From the NCBI RefSeq assembly GCF_014779795.1, contig NZ_JACXZS010000009.1, positions 62,001 through 126,000 of the forward strand: 64,000 nt of DNA, read 5' to 3'. The notes under the pieces are model-generated. The model did not search any database. It was not told the origin of the DNA and saw only the letters and a program-made list of their open reading frames with translations. The first letter of the stretch is position 1. Every line of letters starts with the position of its first letter. Below are positions 1 through 7,904 of this stretch, piece after piece. This DNA comes from Microbacterium helvum. Lineage in GTDB: Bacteria; Actinomycetota; Actinomycetes; Actinomycetales; Microbacteriaceae. Both the position numbers and the translations under genes were made by a program.

Positions 1-44
1 ACCGCGGGGTCAGCGGCTCCGGTGACGGTGGTGGCGGCGCTCAT
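1..44 (-). CDS. Start of an unidentified gene, cut by the window edge
   Basis: An ATG at 42-44 on the minus strand is preceded by a strong ribosome binding site (GGAAGGAG, about five bases upstream) and opens a frame beginning MSAATTVTGAADPAV that runs out of the window. It follows the urate permease on the same strand, but a strong hairpin lies between them. Its proximity suggests another purine-catabolic gene. The 14 visible codons do not identify it. Confidence 0.5.
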   Translation of the reverse strand, partial: MSAATTVTGAADPA

Positions 45-62
45 GGCGCTCCTTCCTGCAGG

Positions 63-96
63 GCGGGGGCGGGATCCGGTCGGATCCCGCCCCCGC
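63..96 (-). terminator. Strong hairpin after the urate operon
   Basis: A perfect 15-bp stem (63-77 pairing with 82-96) with a GGTC loop sits just past the permease stop codon. No U-tract follows, which is common in GC-rich actinobacteria. It probably ends the uraD-uraH-uricase-permease transcript and separates it from the partial gene at the window edge. Confidence 0.6.
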
Positions 97-107
97 GTGA
101 GATGTGC

Positions 108-1658
108 TCAGTGCTCGCCGGCGGCGTTCTGCTTGTGCGCCGCGGCGCGTGCCGGCCGGATCACCGGCTGCGACCCGGTGGGGATGATCTGCACCTCGCG
201 GCCGTCGGCGGCGATCAGCTTGCCGCCCAGATAGTGGTCGCCGTCCTCCAGCGCCGCGAGCTCCTCCTCGCGCACCATGCGCGGCGGCGCGGCGACGAAG
301 ACCGACTGTCCCTTCGAGTTCCCCCAGGTGATGTGGTTGAAAAGGATGTTCAGCAGGATGGCGACGATGGCCGCCGAGCTGATGCCCGAGTGGAAGATCG
401 TGATGAACCAGGTCGGGAACGCGTCGTAGATGGCGGGGGCCACGACCGGCAGCATCCCGACGCCGATCGAGGCGGCGACGATGATGAGGTTCATGTTGTC
501 GCGGTACTCGACCTTGGAGAGAGTCCGGATGCCGGAGGCCGCGACCGTGCCGAACAGCACGATGCCCGCACCGCCCAGCACCGACATCGGCACCGCGGCG
601 ACGACGCGGCCGAGGATCGGCAGCAGACCGAGCACCACGAGGATGCCGCCGCCCGCCGTCACGACGAACCGGCTCTTGACCTTGGTGATCGCGACGAGGC
701 CGACGTTCTGCGCGAACGCGCTCTGCGTGAACGAGTTGAAGACCGGTGAGAGCAGGCTCGACAGCATGTCGGCGCGCAGGCCGTTGCCGATGCGCTTGGC
801 GTCGACCTTGCCCCCCACGATCTCGCCGACGGCGAGGATGTCGGCGGTCGTCTCGGTCAGGATCACCAGCACGACGATCATCATCGACACGATGGCCGCA
901 ATGTCGAACGTGGGCATGCCGAACGCGAACGGGGTCGGGAACGCGAAGATCGGGCCGTCGAGCACCTTCGAGAAGTCGGCCATGCCGAACGGGATCGCGA
1001 CGACCGTGCCGATCACGATCGCGAGCAGGATCGACAGACGCGAGATCGCGGCGTTGCCGACCTTCGAGAGGATCAGCACGATCAGCAGCGTCGCGAACGC
1101 CAGCCCGATGTGGGCCATGCTGCCGTAGTCCGGCGCGGTGCGGTTGCCGCCCATGATCCAGTTGGCGGCGACCGGCAGCAGCGACAGGCCGATCATCGTG
1201 ATCACCGAGCCCGTGACGACGGGCGGGAAGAACCGGATGATCTTCGAGAACACCGGCGTGATGAGCAGGCCTATCGCGGCAGAGACCATCACGGCGCCGA
1301 ACGCCGCCTGGATGCCGCCACCGCCCGTGACGATCGCCGTCATGGTCGCGACGCTGGCGAACGAGACGCCCTGCACGAGCGGCAGCTGCGCACCGAACCA
1401 CGGGATGCCGATGGTCTGCAGCAGCGTCGCGAGCCCGCCGACGAACAGGCACGACGCGATGAGCAGGCCGATGTCGGCGGAGCTCATGCCCGCGGCGGCG
1501 CCGATGATCAGCGGTGGCGCGATGATGCCGCCGTACATGGTCAGGACGTGCTGGAAGCCGAAGGCGATGGACGTGCCGATCGGCAGCTTCTCGTCCTCGG
1601 GACGGATCTCTTTCGACGCCTTGGCGTCCTTCTGTGCGGTCTTGCGCGCAGCAGTCAT
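108..1658 (-). CDS. NCS2 family urate/xanthine permease
   Basis: This 516-residue protein is a membrane transporter of the nucleobase:cation symporter-2 family. The family FQH motif lies near residue 35 in the first helix, the TETTADI segment near 268 and QNVGLVAITKVKSR near 315, and hydrophobic segments run through residues 30-450. It should import urate, xanthine or a related purine by cation symport. The ATG at 1656-1658 follows a good GGAGG site. It is the last gene of the uraD-uraH-uricase operon, which favours urate or xanthine over uracil. The N- and C-terminal tails make it longer than typical members. Substrate is inferred from context only. Confidence 0.9.
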   Translation of the reverse strand: MTAARKTAQKDAKASKEIRPEDEKLPIGTSIAFGFQHVLTMYGGIIAPPLIIGAAAGMSSADIGLLIASCLFVGGLATLLQTIGIPWFGAQLPLVQGVSFASVATMTAIVTGGGGIQAAFGAVMVSAAIGLLITPVFSKIIRFFPPVVTGSVITMIGLSLLPVAANWIMGGNRTAPDYGSMAHIGLAFATLLIVLILSKVGNAAISRLSILLAIVIGTVVAIPFGMADFSKVLDGPIFAFPTPFAFGMPTFDIAAIVSMMIVVLVILTETTADILAVGEIVGGKVDAKRIGNGLRADMLSSLLSPVFNSFTQSAFAQNVGLVAITKVKSRFVVTAGGGILVVLGLLPILGRVVAAVPMSVLGGAGIVLFGTVAASGIRTLSKVEYRDNMNLIIVAASIGVGMLPVVAPAIYDAFPTWFITIFHSGISSAAIVAILLNILFNHITWGNSKGQSVFVAAPPRMVREEELAALEDGDHYLGGKLIAADGREVQIIPTGSQPVIRPARAAAHKQNAAGEH

Positions 1659-1746
1659 GTGCTGACCTCCTCGTCAGGCAATGAAGAATGGAATGGATGC
1701 CGCGAGCCGGGCTTCCTCGCCCGGCCCGCAAGCGGGTGGCTGCGGG

Positions 1747-2649
1747 TCAGCAGAACCCGGCGATGCCGCTCCAGGCCGGATGCCCGCCCTCGATGCCGTC
1801 TCGCTGGACGGTCGCCTCGATGAGGCCGTACGGACGGTCGGCGGCGTAGAACACCTCGTTGGGGTTGTCGAGGCCGAACGGGGACAGATCGACGACGAAG
1901 TGGTGCAGGTTGGGCATGGAGAACTTGATCTCGTCGATCTCGGCATGCGCCTCGAGCACGCGTCTGCCCATCTCGAACAGCGTCTGCTGCAGGGCCAGCG
2001 AGTGGGTCTGCGCGAACGCCTCGAGCAGCAGCCGACGGACGTCGGCGAAGGTCTCGTCGAAGTCGAGGTCGGTGCGGTTGTAGCGCCACTTCGTCGTGAC
2101 CGAGGTCGCGAGGATGCGGTCGTTCGTCTCGACCAGGGTCGTGTACCTGTCGCGCGGGAAGCCGTGGAACTCCGACCCCGTCGACTTCAGCACGGCGAGG
2201 TCGTGCAGACCCGAGATGACCGTGGCCTCGTCTCCGTCGAACGTCACGACCGTCGAACGGGTCTCGGTGCCGCCGCGGACGAACGCGTGGTCGTGCTCCT
2301 GGCCGTCGACGGGAATGCGGCTCCAGGTGTACTGCTCCGCCTCCCAGCGCCCGCCGGTGACCCAGTCGAACTCGCCGGTGAAGTGGCGGCCGAGGCGCAG
2401 CAGGAAGTCCTCGGGGGCGCCGACGCCGTCTCGCGCGAACGCGTACACCGTGTTCTTCTGCGTGTCGGTGGCGACCACCTTGGAGTTGTCGCCCCCGGTG
2501 TGGGCGGACGTGAAGTCGCCGCGCAGCTGCGAAGTGACGTTGAGATCCGTGATCTCGTGACGGGGCGTGTCCCGGTCGATCCGGACGAGGCGGACCTCGG
2601 CCTTGCCGTACTGGTTCGCGCCGAGGACGATCGTGCTCTCTGACATCAT
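1747..2649 (-). CDS. pucL: Urate oxidase (factor-independent uricase)
   Basis: Uricase oxidises urate with O2 to 5-hydroxyisourate and H2O2 without a cofactor. The 300-residue length fits a single-subunit tetrameric uricase. The catalytic lysine lies in YGKAEVRLV (K16), the threonine in the TDT segment at 61-63, and a conserved histidine region (NLHHFVVDLSPFG) lies in the second T-fold half. The ATG at 2647-2649 overlaps the uraH stop codon (TGATG), so translation is probably coupled. A TTG one codon upstream is also possible. The product feeds directly to the HIU hydrolase encoded just upstream. Confidence 0.95.
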   Translation of the reverse strand: MMSESTIVLGANQYGKAEVRLVRIDRDTPRHEITDLNVTSQLRGDFTSAHTGGDNSKVVATDTQKNTVYAFARDGVGAPEDFLLRLGRHFTGEFDWVTGGRWEAEQYTWSRIPVDGQEHDHAFVRGGTETRSTVVTFDGDEATVISGLHDLAVLKSTGSEFHGFPRDRYTTLVETNDRILATSVTTKWRYNRTDLDFDETFADVRRLLLEAFAQTHSLALQQTLFEMGRRVLEAHAEIDEIKFSMPNLHHFVVDLSPFGLDNPNEVFYAADRPYGLIEATVQRDGIEGGHPAWSGIAGFC

Positions 2650-2975
2650 CAATTCCCTCTGTATGTGGAGTATGAGAACGGACTGATGAGTAGCGGTACG
2701 TGATAGTGCTGCTCGGAGTCGGCGACCGAGAAGTCGATCGACACGACGGGGTAGAAGGTGTCGCGGCCCGTGCCGGCGAAGTACTCGCCGACGGCGAAGG
2801 TGAGCCGGTAGGTCCCTGCCTCGAGATGATCGGGGCCGAGGTCCTTGATACGGCCGGCGTCGTCGGTGACACCGGTCGCGATCACGGCGCCGTCCCCTCG
2901 CGCGAGCTCGACGTCGACCCCGCGGGCGGGGCCTCCGAGGGCGGCATCCAGGATGTGCGTCGTGATCTGGCTCAT
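2649..2975 (-). CDS. uraH: 5-hydroxyisourate hydrolase
   Basis: A 108-residue transthyretin-like protein that hydrolyses 5-hydroxyisourate to OHCU. The N-terminal THILDAALGGPA segment carries the conserved active-site histidine (H7). The C-terminus is YRGN, where most family members end YRGS, a conservative change at the signature tetrapeptide. It overlaps uraD upstream by four bases and uricase downstream by one, so the three enzymes are translated as a unit. Its position between uricase and uraD matches the reaction order. Confidence 0.95.
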   Translation of the reverse strand: MSQITTHILDAALGGPARGVDVELARGDGAVIATGVTDDAGRIKDLGPDHLEAGTYRLTFAVGEYFAGTGRDTFYPVVSIDFSVADSEQHYHVPLLISPFSYSTYRGN

Positions 2976-3469
2976 GAGCCGAGGATTCCTTCCAGTCGGA
3001 GGACGGCGATCTGCCGCAGCTGGTCGGCCACGACGGGGATCTCCTCCTCTTCGGTGTGCGTCAGCCGCTGCTGCAGAGCGCCGAGGATCTCCTCGGCACT
3101 GCGGCCGGCGGCCCGGATCAGGAAGACGCGCCCGAACTTCTCTTCGTAGGCGCGGTTCCCGGCGGCGAGGGCCGAGGCGATGTCGTCGCCCTGGACCCCG
3201 AGTCCCGCCTGCTCCGAACGCGACAGCGTCGCTTCTGCGCTCCCCCCGCTCGCGCGCTCCCCGATGCGGGGGTGGTGCGCGAGAGCGCCGTCGATCTCGG
3301 TGACCGTCCAGGGTGACGCGGCTGTGCGCGCCACCTCGACTGCCTCCTCCACGTTGGAGTAGGGACGGCCCTCGACCACGGCGTCGATCCAGCGATCGAT
3401 GTCGACGCAGGGGCGCACGAGTGCTCTCGCGGCATCTGCGTCGATCCGGTTGAATGCTTCAAGCTTCAC
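2972..3469 (-). CDS. uraD: OHCU decarboxylase
   Basis: This 165-residue enzyme decarboxylates 2-oxo-4-hydroxy-4-carboxy-5-ureidoimidazoline stereospecifically to S-allantoin, the last step of urate degradation. The family signature HHPRIGERA is at residues 65-73 and includes the catalytic histidine. The start is a GTG at 3467-3469 with AAGGA a few bases upstream. It is the first gene of the urate operon, and its leader contains the two-part operator described at 3486-3521. The stop codon overlaps the uraH start. Confidence 0.93.
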   Translation of the reverse strand: MKLEAFNRIDADAARALVRPCVDIDRWIDAVVEGRPYSNVEEAVEVARTAASPWTVTEIDGALAHHPRIGERASGGSAEATLSRSEQAGLGVQGDDIASALAAGNRAYEEKFGRVFLIRAAGRSAEEILGALQQRLTHTEEEEIPVVADQLRQIAVLRLEGILGS

Positions 3470-3485
3470 TGCTTGTCCTTCGCTC

Positions 3486-3521
3486 TTCCGTAATGCGAAA
3501 TCTTCTTTCCATTACATGAGA
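3486..3521. promoter_or_regulatory. Two-part operator before uraD (IclR site 1)
   Basis: Two related 15-nt blocks, TTCCGTAATGCGAAA (3486-3500) and TTCCATTACATGAGA (3507-3521), start 21 bp apart, two helical turns. The same arrangement recurs at 14077, 19425 and 19521. It lies 17 bp upstream of uraD and 50 bp upstream of the divergent dehydrogenase gene, so it could control either or both. Binding by the IclR protein encoded at 19568 is an inference. Confidence 0.6.
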
Positions 3522-3570
3522 TATCGTCTCCCTCGAAGCTTGTGTTGTCAACCCTTCGGAAGGAATTCGG

Positions 3571-4350
3571 ATGCCTGAGTCCGCGCAATCCCCCTCGGCC
3601 ACTGCCGGCGCGCGCGTCGCCGTCGTCACCGGAGCGGGCACCGGCATCGGGCGGGCCGTCGCGCGCGCCTTCCTCGACGAGGGCTGGGCGGTCGTGCTGG
3701 CCGGCCGCACACGCGCGACCCTCGACGAGGCTGCGGTGCGGCATCCCCTCGCCCATTGCGTGACCGCAGACGTGACCGACCGGGACGACGTCGAGGCGCT
3801 CTTCGCCGCCGCCGTCGAGCGGTTCGGCCGTGTGGACGTGCTGTTCAACAACGCGGGCGTCCCGGGACCGCAGGGGTCGGTGGACGAACTCGCCCTGGCT
3901 GACTGGGAGCGCACGCTCGCGGTCAACGTGACGGGGGCGATGCTCGTCGCGGGCGCCGCCGTGCGCACCATGAAGGCGCAGCGGCCGCAAGGCGGCCGCA
4001 TCATCAACAACGGCTCGATCGCGGCGCACCGGCCGCGTCCGCGCACCGCGGCCTACGCCGTCTCGAAGCATGCCGTCACGGGGCTCACCCGCTCCCTCGC
4101 GCTGGACGGGCGCCCATATGGCATCACGTGCGGGCAGATCGACATCGGCAACGCCGCGACGGCGCTCCTCAGCGACCTCGGACACGGCGGCGGACACGTG
4201 CAGCCCGACGGGTCGCTCAAGATCGAGCCCACGTTCGACGTCGCCGAGGCGGCGCGCACCGTGGTTTTCATGGCGTCGCTGCCCCCGAACGCGGTGATCG
4301 GCGAGGTGACGCTGACCGCCGCGGGCATGCCGTGGGACGGACGGGGCTGA
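3571..4350 (+). CDS. SDR family oxidoreductase
   Basis: A classical short-chain dehydrogenase/reductase of 259 residues. The cofactor motif TGAGTGIG is at 20-27, the NNAG motif near 95, the catalytic serine in NNGSIAAH near 150, and YxxxK is Y162/K166. The ATG at 3571 follows AAGGA. It is transcribed divergently from the urate operon across the shared two-part operator, so it may act on a purine- or glyoxylate-derived carbonyl compound. Nothing in the sequence defines the substrate or proves NAD over NADP. Confidence 0.85.
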   Translation: MPESAQSPSATAGARVAVVTGAGTGIGRAVARAFLDEGWAVVLAGRTRATLDEAAVRHPLAHCVTADVTDRDDVEALFAAAVERFGRVDVLFNNAGVPGPQGSVDELALADWERTLAVNVTGAMLVAGAAVRTMKAQRPQGGRIINNGSIAAHRPRPRTAAYAVSKHAVTGLTRSLALDGRPYGITCGQIDIGNAATALLSDLGHGGGHVQPDGSLKIEPTFDVAEAARTVVFMASLPPNAVIGEVTLTAAGMPWDGRG

Positions 4351-4461
4351 GCCTCACTCGTCGGCGCCCTCCGTCCGGGTGGCGCACCCTGCGGCTTCCC
4401 CAGGAGTGTGACGACCATCCGCGCCCCGAGAAACGTCCGGCAGCAGCATCTCGGCGACCCC

Positions 4462-4552
4462 TAGAGTGGTCGACGTGAGTCCTCTCTTCGTGCGCACGCG
4501 CTGATCGGCATCGCCCGCGGCGGGACGCATCGGCCGTCCCGCTGGTTCCGAT
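4462..4552 (+). promoter_or_regulatory. Possible leader-peptide attenuator before the MFS gene
   Basis: A TAGAGT -10-like hexamer (4462-4467) is followed about eight bases later by a GTG (4475-4477) opening a nine-codon frame, MSPLFVRTR, ending at 4504. Immediately downstream, GCGGGACG (4520-4527) pairs with CGTCCCGC (4535-4542), and an outer ATCGG (4504-4508) can pair with CCGAT (4548-4552), covering the ATG of the transporter. This resembles ribosome-dependent attenuation of antibiotic-resistance genes. The -35 is poor and the regulation is inferred. Confidence 0.35.
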
Positions 4553-5846
4553 GTCCCCTGATCCGCAGATTGCGCACACGAATATGAACGACTCCCCCGT
4601 CCCTCAGCGCCTGTTCGCCCTGTTCTGGACCGGAAACGCCCTGGCCACCACCGGCTCCGAGATCTTCCGGTTCGCCGTCGGCATCATCGCCGTCGACCTG
4701 CTCGTGGCCTCGCCGTTCGAGCTCGGCGTGCTGGGCGCCGTGACCTTCGCCGGCATCCTCCTGCTCAGCCCGATCGCGGGCGCCGTCACCGACCGGCGTG
4801 CGCGGCGGGCGGTGCTGCTGGCGACCGTGACCGCCCGCATCCTGCTCATGATCCTGGTGCCCGCGGCGTACCTCGTCGACGGCCTGTCGATCTGGATCCT
4901 CATCGGACTCGTGGCCGCACTGAGCCTCGGCGACGTGTTCTACGATGCCGCCCACTTCAGCGTCGTGACCGAGCTGGTGCCGCGCGAACTGGTCTCGACA
5001 GCGGTCGGGCGCCTGCAGACGGCGGATCAGGTCGCGCGCATCGCGGTGCCCGGCGCCGCGGGGATCGCGGTGCGGTTCATCGCCGCCCCGGTCGTCACGG
5101 TCTTCGCCGCGCTGTTCCAGGCCGGCGCGCTGCTGATGTTCCGGCGGCTGCCCCGGACTGGCCGTCCGTCGGATGCGACCGCCCGCCAGCCGTTCCGCGA
5201 GACGGTCCGCGCGGGCTTCGCATTCATCGGTCAGAGCCTCGTGATCCGGACCTTCATGCTCTCCAGCGGCATCCTGAATCTCGCCGCCGGAGTCGTGGTC
5301 GCCGTCCTCACGCTCTTCTCGCTGCGCACCCTCGGGCTCAGCCCGGCCGAGTACGGCATCGCCATGGGCATCGGCGCCGCAGGCGGAGTCGTCGCCGGGA
5401 TCGTGGCCGCACGCATCGGCGAGCAGATCGGGCAGATCCGGACGATGGTGATCGCCGCGGCCGGCATACCGCTCGCCTACGCGGTGCTTCTCACCGCCCC
5501 CGTGATCCCAGTGCCCGCCGTGGTCTCGCTGACGGTCGCAGAGCTGCTGTTCTCGTTCCTCATCCTGCTGTACGGGATCCAGAACGCCGGGCTGTCGGCC
5601 CGCGTGACTCCGAGCGCGCTGATGGGCCGCGTCGCGTCAGCCCGGCGGCTCGTCGCCGTCGGCTCGTTCCCGGTCGGATCGCTGCTCGGCGGCCTCATCG
5701 CGCAGTGGTGGGGTGTCGAGACGGCCCTTGCCGCGGCGCTCGTGATCTCGCTGTGCATCACACTGCCCATCGTGCTCAGCGGTCTGGCCCGGCGCGCTTC
5801 GCTGCCCGACGAGTATGCCGCGATCGAGGACCGCGGCCCCGCCTGA
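4551..5846 (+). CDS. MFS efflux transporter
   Basis: A 431-residue major facilitator with about 12 hydrophobic segments and the DRRARRAVLL loop between helices 2 and 3 typical of the family. The N-terminal FWTGNALATTGSEIFRFAV and the overall pattern resemble the macrolide-efflux/EntS branch of drug and siderophore exporters. Starts at 4551 or 4584 (MNDSPV) are both possible, and neither has a clear Shine-Dalgarno sequence. A hairpin leader precedes it. It has no obvious tie to the purine genes. Substrate unknown. Confidence 0.8.
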   Translation: MSPDPQIAHTNMNDSPVPQRLFALFWTGNALATTGSEIFRFAVGIIAVDLLVASPFELGVLGAVTFAGILLLSPIAGAVTDRRARRAVLLATVTARILLMILVPAAYLVDGLSIWILIGLVAALSLGDVFYDAAHFSVVTELVPRELVSTAVGRLQTADQVARIAVPGAAGIAVRFIAAPVVTVFAALFQAGALLMFRRLPRTGRPSDATARQPFRETVRAGFAFIGQSLVIRTFMLSSGILNLAAGVVVAVLTLFSLRTLGLSPAEYGIAMGIGAAGGVVAGIVAARIGEQIGQIRTMVIAAAGIPLAYAVLLTAPVIPVPAVVSLTVAELLFSFLILLYGIQNAGLSARVTPSALMGRVASARRLVAVGSFPVGSLLGGLIAQWWGVETALAAALVISLCITLPIVLSGLARRASLPDEYAAIEDRGPA

Positions 5847-5967
5847 GCCGAGGGGGCTGCGACGCGTGTCCTCAGGGCGCGGCGCCGGAGCGCCCGCGCG
5901 TCCTCGGCGCAGACGAGCCGCGTGCGTTCGACCGCGCCTTCCAGGTCGCCGCCGAGGCACGGTGCCG

Positions 5968-6100
5968 TTCGCGCTGTCGTTTCCGGCGTCCGCTGTCACT
6001 CTCGCGCACCAGGAATCCTTCGCGCTGTCGTTTCCGGCATCCGCTGTCGCTCTCGCGCACCAGGAATCCTTCGCGCTGTCGTTTCCGGCATCCGCTGTCG
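5968..6100. repeat. 51-bp tandem repeat in a convergent intergenic gap
   Basis: Two full copies (5968-6018, 6019-6069) and a partial third (6070-6100) of a 51-bp unit starting TTCGCGCTGTCGTTTCCGGC and ending CACCAGGAATCC. Copies 1 and 2 differ at two positions. They occupy the 590-bp gap between the convergent MFS and peroxiredoxin genes. No protein-like coding is apparent, although 51 is a multiple of three and keeps long spurious frames open. There are no CRISPR-like unique spacers. Confidence 0.85.
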
Positions 6101-6239
6101 TTGTAAGCGGGCGCGAATGCCGATTCCTGCAGCGCGGACGAGGGCTGTCGTGAGAACGCGCGACGGTTCGAGCGTGACCGGCCGCTCCTCGACCGCGACC
6201 GCCGCCGGCCCACCCTTCGCCGAAACCCAGGATTCCACC

Positions 6240-6350
6240 CGAGACAAGGGGCCACGTCCCAGGTCTCAGGCAGAATCCCTTGTCTCGCCGAGCCGGTCCC
6301 TTTTCTCGCCGACCCGTTCCCGGTCTCGCCGACCCCTTCCCGGTCTCGAC
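6240..6350. repeat. Inverted repeat followed by 20-21-bp tandem repeats
   Basis: CGAGACAAGGG (6240-6250) is an exact inverted match to CCCTTGTCTCG (6277-6287). The right arm merges into a short tandem array whose units begin TCTCGCCGA at 6283, 6304 and 6324, with a degenerate TCTCGACG at 6344 (periods 21, 20 and 20). This fills the rest of the gap after the 51-bp repeats. Nothing else is seen up to the peroxiredoxin stop codon at 6438. Confidence 0.7.
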
Positions 6351-6437
6351 GCGCCGGCCTCGGGCGAGCGGATGCCGGCGGCCGCGGCATCCGCTCACCG
6401 GATCTTGCGAGCGCACGGCTCGCGGCGCAGGGATGCG

Positions 6438-6911
6438 TCAGGCCGCGAGCTGCTCGCGCAGGCGCGCGACGTGGCCGTTCGGGTCGACGTGGTACTCGGC
6501 CGACTCGACGGTGCCGTCGGCGGCGAGCACGAACGTCGAGCGGATGAGCCCGACGCGCTCCTCGCCGTTCACGACCTTGGTGCCCCACGCGCCCCACGCC
6601 TCGGCGACGGCGTGGTCGGCGTCGGACAGCAGCGGGAACGACAGCTGCTCGGCCTCGGCCCATTCGGCCAGCCGCTCGACGGTGTCGGGCGAGATGCCCA
6701 CGACAGCGACACCCGCCGCCTGCAGCGACGCGAGGTTGTCGCGGAAGTCGCACGCCTCGGTGGTGCAGCCGGGCGTGAACGCGGCCGGGTAGAAGTACAC
6801 GACGAGGCGCCGTCCCGCGAAGTCCTCCGGGCGAACGACGGCGCCGGTGGCGTCCGAGAGCGCGAAGCCCGGGTTGGCGTCGCCCGCGGAGAGGTGGATG
6901 CCGTCAGTCAT
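6438..6911 (-). CDS. bcp: Thioredoxin-dependent peroxiredoxin (PrxQ/BCP type)
   Basis: A 157-residue cytoplasmic peroxidase that reduces H2O2 and organic peroxides using thioredoxin. The peroxidatic cysteine is C49 in AAFTPGCTTEAC and the probable resolving cysteine C54 lies five residues later, the PrxQ arrangement. The ATG at 6909-6911 follows GAAAGGA. An upstream in-frame ATG exists but has no such site. It is the last gene of the minus-strand block, 26 bases after the lyase gene. Peroxide defence beside uricase, which makes H2O2, is a sensible but unproven link. Confidence 0.93.
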   Translation of the reverse strand: MTDGIHLSAGDANPGFALSDATGAVVRPEDFAGRRLVVYFYPAAFTPGCTTEACDFRDNLASLQAAGVAVVGISPDTVERLAEWAEAEQLSFPLLSDADHAVAEAWGAWGTKVVNGEERVGLIRSTFVLAADGTVESAEYHVDPNGHVARLREQLAA

Positions 6912-6937
6912 GGGTGTGTCCTTTCGACAGGTCGTCG

Positions 6938-7852
6938 TCACGACGTGGGGTGCACGCCGAACGCGAGAGCCAGCTTCTCGATCTTCTGCGCACGACCGAG
7001 GCGGGGCAAGTCACTGCCGTCACGGACCACGCGGCCGCGACCCTCGAAGTCGGCGAGGAAGTCCAGCGCCCACAGCACCTCGCTCGGGGTCGGGCAGATG
7101 ACCTCGTTGATCACGGGAGCCTGCTCGGCCGCGAGGCACAGCTTGCCGGTCATGCCCATCGACACCGTGATCCCCGACTGCTCGCGCAGCGTCGGCATGC
7201 TGTTGCCCACGGTGGGGCCGTCGATCGGGCCGGGCAGATTGCCGACGCGGCTCGCGACCACGAGCCGGGCACGCGGGTACGCCATGGCCTCGGCGTCGGC
7301 GCTCATGCCCGTGTCGCGGCGGAAGTCGCCGCTGCCGAACGCGAGGCGGAACGCGCCGCGCGCGCGGGCGATGTGGGCGGCGTCCTCCATGCCGATCGCG
7401 GACTCGATGAGCGCGACGACGGGCACGGTGCCGCCGAGGCGGTCGAACGAGCTCGTCACCTGCGCGGGCGACTCGGTCTTGGCGAGCATGATGCCCAGGA
7501 GCGAGGGGATGCCGGCGAGCGCGGCCAGATCGTCGGACCAGTACGGGCTCGCCGCATCGTTGACCCGCACCCAGGCCCGCCCGCCGGCGCGCAGCCAGTC
7601 CACGACGTCCTGCCGCGCCTGCGGCTTGTTGCTGGGATCGACCGCGTCCTCGATGTCGAGCACGACCGCATCGGCTCGCGAGGCCGCCATCTCGTCGAAC
7701 AGGTCGGCGCGCGTGCCCGGGACGAGCAGCCATGAGCGCGCGATCGACGGGTCGACGGGACGGTGGCGCGGCGCGCGCGTGGTGACCAGACTGCGCAGGT
7801 CGTCCTCCGGATCGAGGACTTCGGGGCGACTGCCGTACGGGTCTGCGGACAT
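6938..7852 (-). CDS. CitE/HpcH-type CoA ester lyase
   Basis: A 304-residue TIM-barrel protein of the HpcH/HpaI aldolase family, close to citrate lyase beta subunit and malyl-CoA lyases. The RSWLLVPGT segment near residue 40, the acidic metal-binding VLDIEDAV near 68 and LAKTES near 125 are family landmarks. Such enzymes make or cleave malyl-CoA, citramalyl-CoA or similar esters and often involve glyoxylate. It follows allantoinase by 52 bases in the glyoxylate-producing operon, so a glyoxylate-linked reaction is likely. The exact substrate cannot be read. Confidence 0.8.
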   Translation of the reverse strand: MSADPYGSRPEVLDPEDDLRSLVTTRAPRHRPVDPSIARSWLLVPGTRADLFDEMAASRADAVVLDIEDAVDPSNKPQARQDVVDWLRAGGRAWVRVNDAASPYWSDDLAALAGIPSLLGIMLAKTESPAQVTSSFDRLGGTVPVVALIESAIGMEDAAHIARARGAFRLAFGSGDFRRDTGMSADAEAMAYPRARLVVASRVGNLPGPIDGPTVGNSMPTLREQSGITVSMGMTGKLCLAAEQAPVINEVICPTPSEVLWALDFLADFEGRGRVVRDGSDLPRLGRAQKIEKLALAFGVHPTS

Positions 7853-7904
7853 CTCAACTCTTCTTCCGACATCTGGGGGCGGTCTGGCGACCGGCGGGTG
7901 ATTC

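Noticed and set aside
5968..6100. CRISPR array
   Set aside because: The 51-bp units are directly adjacent with no unique spacers, and no cas genes are present.
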